A stretch of 6,272 nt of DNA, taken from the NCBI GenBank assembly GCA_900543175.1, contig UQQO01000117.1, positions 1-6,272 on the forward strand, read 5' to 3'. Shown piece after piece: positions 4,972 to 6,272 of this stretch. The stretch is from an uncultured Fusobacterium sp. Lineage in GTDB: Bacteria; Fusobacteriota; Fusobacteriia; Fusobacteriales; Fusobacteriaceae. The notes under the pieces were generated by a model. It ran no database searches and was not told the origin of the DNA. It worked only from the letters and a program-made list of their open reading frames with translations. Positions within the stretch are counted from its first letter, which is position 1, and every line of letters starts with the position of its first letter. The translations under genes were made by a program, and so were the position numbers.

Positions 4972-6225
4972 TTATTGATTTAAAAGATTTAATATAGTTA
5001 ATTTTTCTAAAAGTTCTTCTTCTATTTCTGAAGTTAATCTTTCTAATTTCTTATTATCTCTTAAAACATTGGCTAAATTACTATCTAATTCTTTAAAATT
5101 TATGAATTGATTCTGTAGTTCAGAACTACAGAAATACTTCCAACCAAGCCACCAATCAGTTCTTGAAAATTTTAAATCTAATAACTCTTTCTCCAAATAA
5201 TCATCTTTTTTATTAGTTGTACTGTTCCCCTCATTATTTATTATTCTAAATCCAAAATATAGATTATCACTAACTTCTATTCTTAAATATAGTTTTCCTC
5301 TATTTTCTAAATCTTTGATAAAATACATAAGTCCATAAAATCTATTATTTCTGCTGTTTGTATAAAATTTTTCAATTAAATTTTCAGAATAGTGATGGTT
5401 TGGATATTCAAGTCTTTTCTCTAATTGAAGATTTAAAGAATTGTTTAATTTTTCTTCTAATTTCTCCCAAAACTTTAATTGTAACTCTTGCTTTATTTTT
5501 ACTAAAACATCTGTTAATTTATACACCATATCTAAATAATCTTTATTAGATAAAATCATATTTTTCATTTCTTCAGTCATTATTCTTTCTCCTTTACCTG
5601 TAATCTTTTTTAAAAGGCTCTCATATTGTACAAGTGTTTCTCTTATAATTGGAACTTGTGCAACTTCTTTTATACAATCTTCTATCCAAGTTATAATATC
5701 ATCTTTATATGATATTATTCTCATGTTTTCTCTTACAGCAGCAGGAAGTCCTTTTATACTGTCCTCACTTGGTTCTGCTCCTGCTAAAGTTAAGTATACA
5801 AGTTCTATTTCTTCAGACTTATAACCTTCCATCAACATAGAATCATAATATCTTTTTAACTGTTGGTACTGGTCATCAGCATAGATTTTATTTTCTATGA
5901 CTATAACCTTTTTATTATCCTCTAGGAAAAATTTAAGAATAATATCTATTCTTCCATTATCTTTAACTGAATATTCGGAAAAAATATTTACTCTTTTATA
6001 ATTAATTTTTTCTACTCCTATAATAGGCAGTAGCAGTTCTATAAATTTTCTGCCATGATTCTTATCCTTTAAAAGTTCAGTTATAAACTTTGAATGAAGA
6101 TTAACTTCATCATATTCATTTCTTAAGATAGAAAAAATATTAAAGGTTTCCTTGGTTGAATTAATTATTTTATACTTCCTACTAATTAAACTTAAATTTT
6201 CTAAAAAAATCTTATAATTTTCCAT
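4972..6225 (-). CDS. PD-(D/E)XK nuclease family protein
   Basis: Residues about 1-205 carry the restriction-endonuclease-like core of the family often named PDDEXK_4. NLHSKFITELL (42-52) is the N-terminal helix motif. GRIDIILKF (91-99) contains the metal-binding Asp94. VIVIENKIYADDQYQQLKRYYD (residues 108-128) contains Glu111 and Lys113 of the ExK motif, followed by the conserved Gln-rich helix; VYLTLAG (143-149) is the next strand. The active-site triad is therefore intact and metal-dependent DNA cleavage is plausible. Residues about 215-417 form a second region, helical at first (220-265) and then mixed, with aromatic stretches such as DWWLGWKYF (357-365). I cannot assign it; it may recognise a target or partner. 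There is no signal peptide or membrane segment. The start at 6225 has GGAGGA at 6236-6231 with a 5-base spacer. The gene stands alone and converges on modB. Similar solitary proteins occur in bacterial accessory regions, so a defence role is possible but not shown by this window. Confidence 0.85.
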   Translation of the reverse strand: MENYKIFLENLSLISRKYKIINSTKETFNIFSILRNEYDEVNLHSKFITELLKDKNHGRKFIELLLPIIGVEKINYKRVNIFSEYSVKDNGRIDIILKFFLEDNKKVIVIENKIYADDQYQQLKRYYDSMLMEGYKSEEIELVYLTLAGAEPSEDSIKGLPAAVRENMRIISYKDDIITWIEDCIKEVAQVPIIRETLVQYESLLKKITGKGERIMTEEMKNMILSNKDYLDMVYKLTDVLVKIKQELQLKFWEKLEEKLNNSLNLQLEKRLEYPNHHYSENLIEKFYTNSRNNRFYGLMYFIKDLENRGKLYLRIEVSDNLYFGFRIINNEGNSTTNKKDDYLEKELLDLKFSRTDWWLGWKYFCSSELQNQFINFKELDSNLANVLRDNKKLERLTSEIEEELLEKLTILNLLNQ

Positions 6226-6230
6226 TGCTG

Positions 6231-6272
6231 TCCTCCATATTTTTTTATTTTTCTATCCCTTTTATATAGTAT
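6231..6272 (-). promoter_or_regulatory. Ribosome site and possible -10 of the nuclease gene
   Basis: Read on the - strand, GGAGGA (6236-6231) is a strong ribosome site. TATAAA (6266-6261) is a possible -10 about 35 bases upstream of the start codon. Any -35 would lie beyond the window, so the promoter is tentative while the ribosome site is firm. Confidence 0.35.

Noticed and set aside
5358..5549. Rightward open frame of 63 codons, partly hydrophobic, opposite the nuclease gene.
   Set aside because: A hydrophobic look is expected from reading AT-rich coding DNA on the wrong strand; the - strand gene accounts for the region.
1..6272. CRISPR arrays, tRNA or rRNA genes, insertion sequences.
   Set aside because: No regularly spaced repeats, cloverleaf sequences, rRNA segments or transposase motifs were seen on either strand.

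Overview
This is an AT-rich window (roughly 25-30% G+C by eye) with almost only AGA arginine codons and strong AGGAGG/GGAG ribosome sites. ModA has a plain, non-lipoprotein signal peptide, which suggests a cell with a periplasm. Together these point to a Fusobacteriota chromosome (Fusobacterium or Cetobacterium type). That assignment is inferred from composition and protein style, because no rRNA or other marker gene is present.

Left block (about 110-2064, + strand): an extended -10 promoter drives a tight three-gene operon. It encodes an exonuclease III/AP endonuclease (xth), an 80-residue protein I do not recognise, and the thiamin-pathway kinase ThiD. The operon closes at a long hairpin terminator. 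The genes are 9 and 18 bases apart, so they are probably co-transcribed, although the link between DNA repair and thiamin is not obvious.

Central block (about 2129-4948, + strand): a molybdate locus. The first gene encodes an unusual three-part regulator: an N-terminal excisionase/MerR-like helix-turn-helix, a MobA/MocA-like nucleotidyltransferase fold whose signature residues are lost, and a C-terminal ModE-like winged helix. Its promoter is covered by a perfect 10-bp inverted repeat with a 6-bp spacer, a strong candidate for an autoregulatory operator. A terminator follows the regulator, and its 3' arm contains the -35 box of a well-formed modA promoter. modA (periplasmic molybdate-binding protein) and modB (permease) are separated by one base. 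No modC ATPase gene follows. A terminator that starts inside the last codons of modB ends the unit, so the ATPase must come from elsewhere if the transporter works.

Right block (4972-6225, - strand): a 417-residue PD-(D/E)XK nuclease-family protein convergent with modB, sharing a probably bidirectional terminator. It could be a defence nuclease, but only the nuclease fold is visible.

The most interesting element is the regulator. It appears to be a ModE-type DNA-binding protein in which a degenerate molybdenum-cofactor nucleotidyltransferase fold takes the place of the usual molybdate-binding domains. No gene-free stretch exceeds 300 bases.
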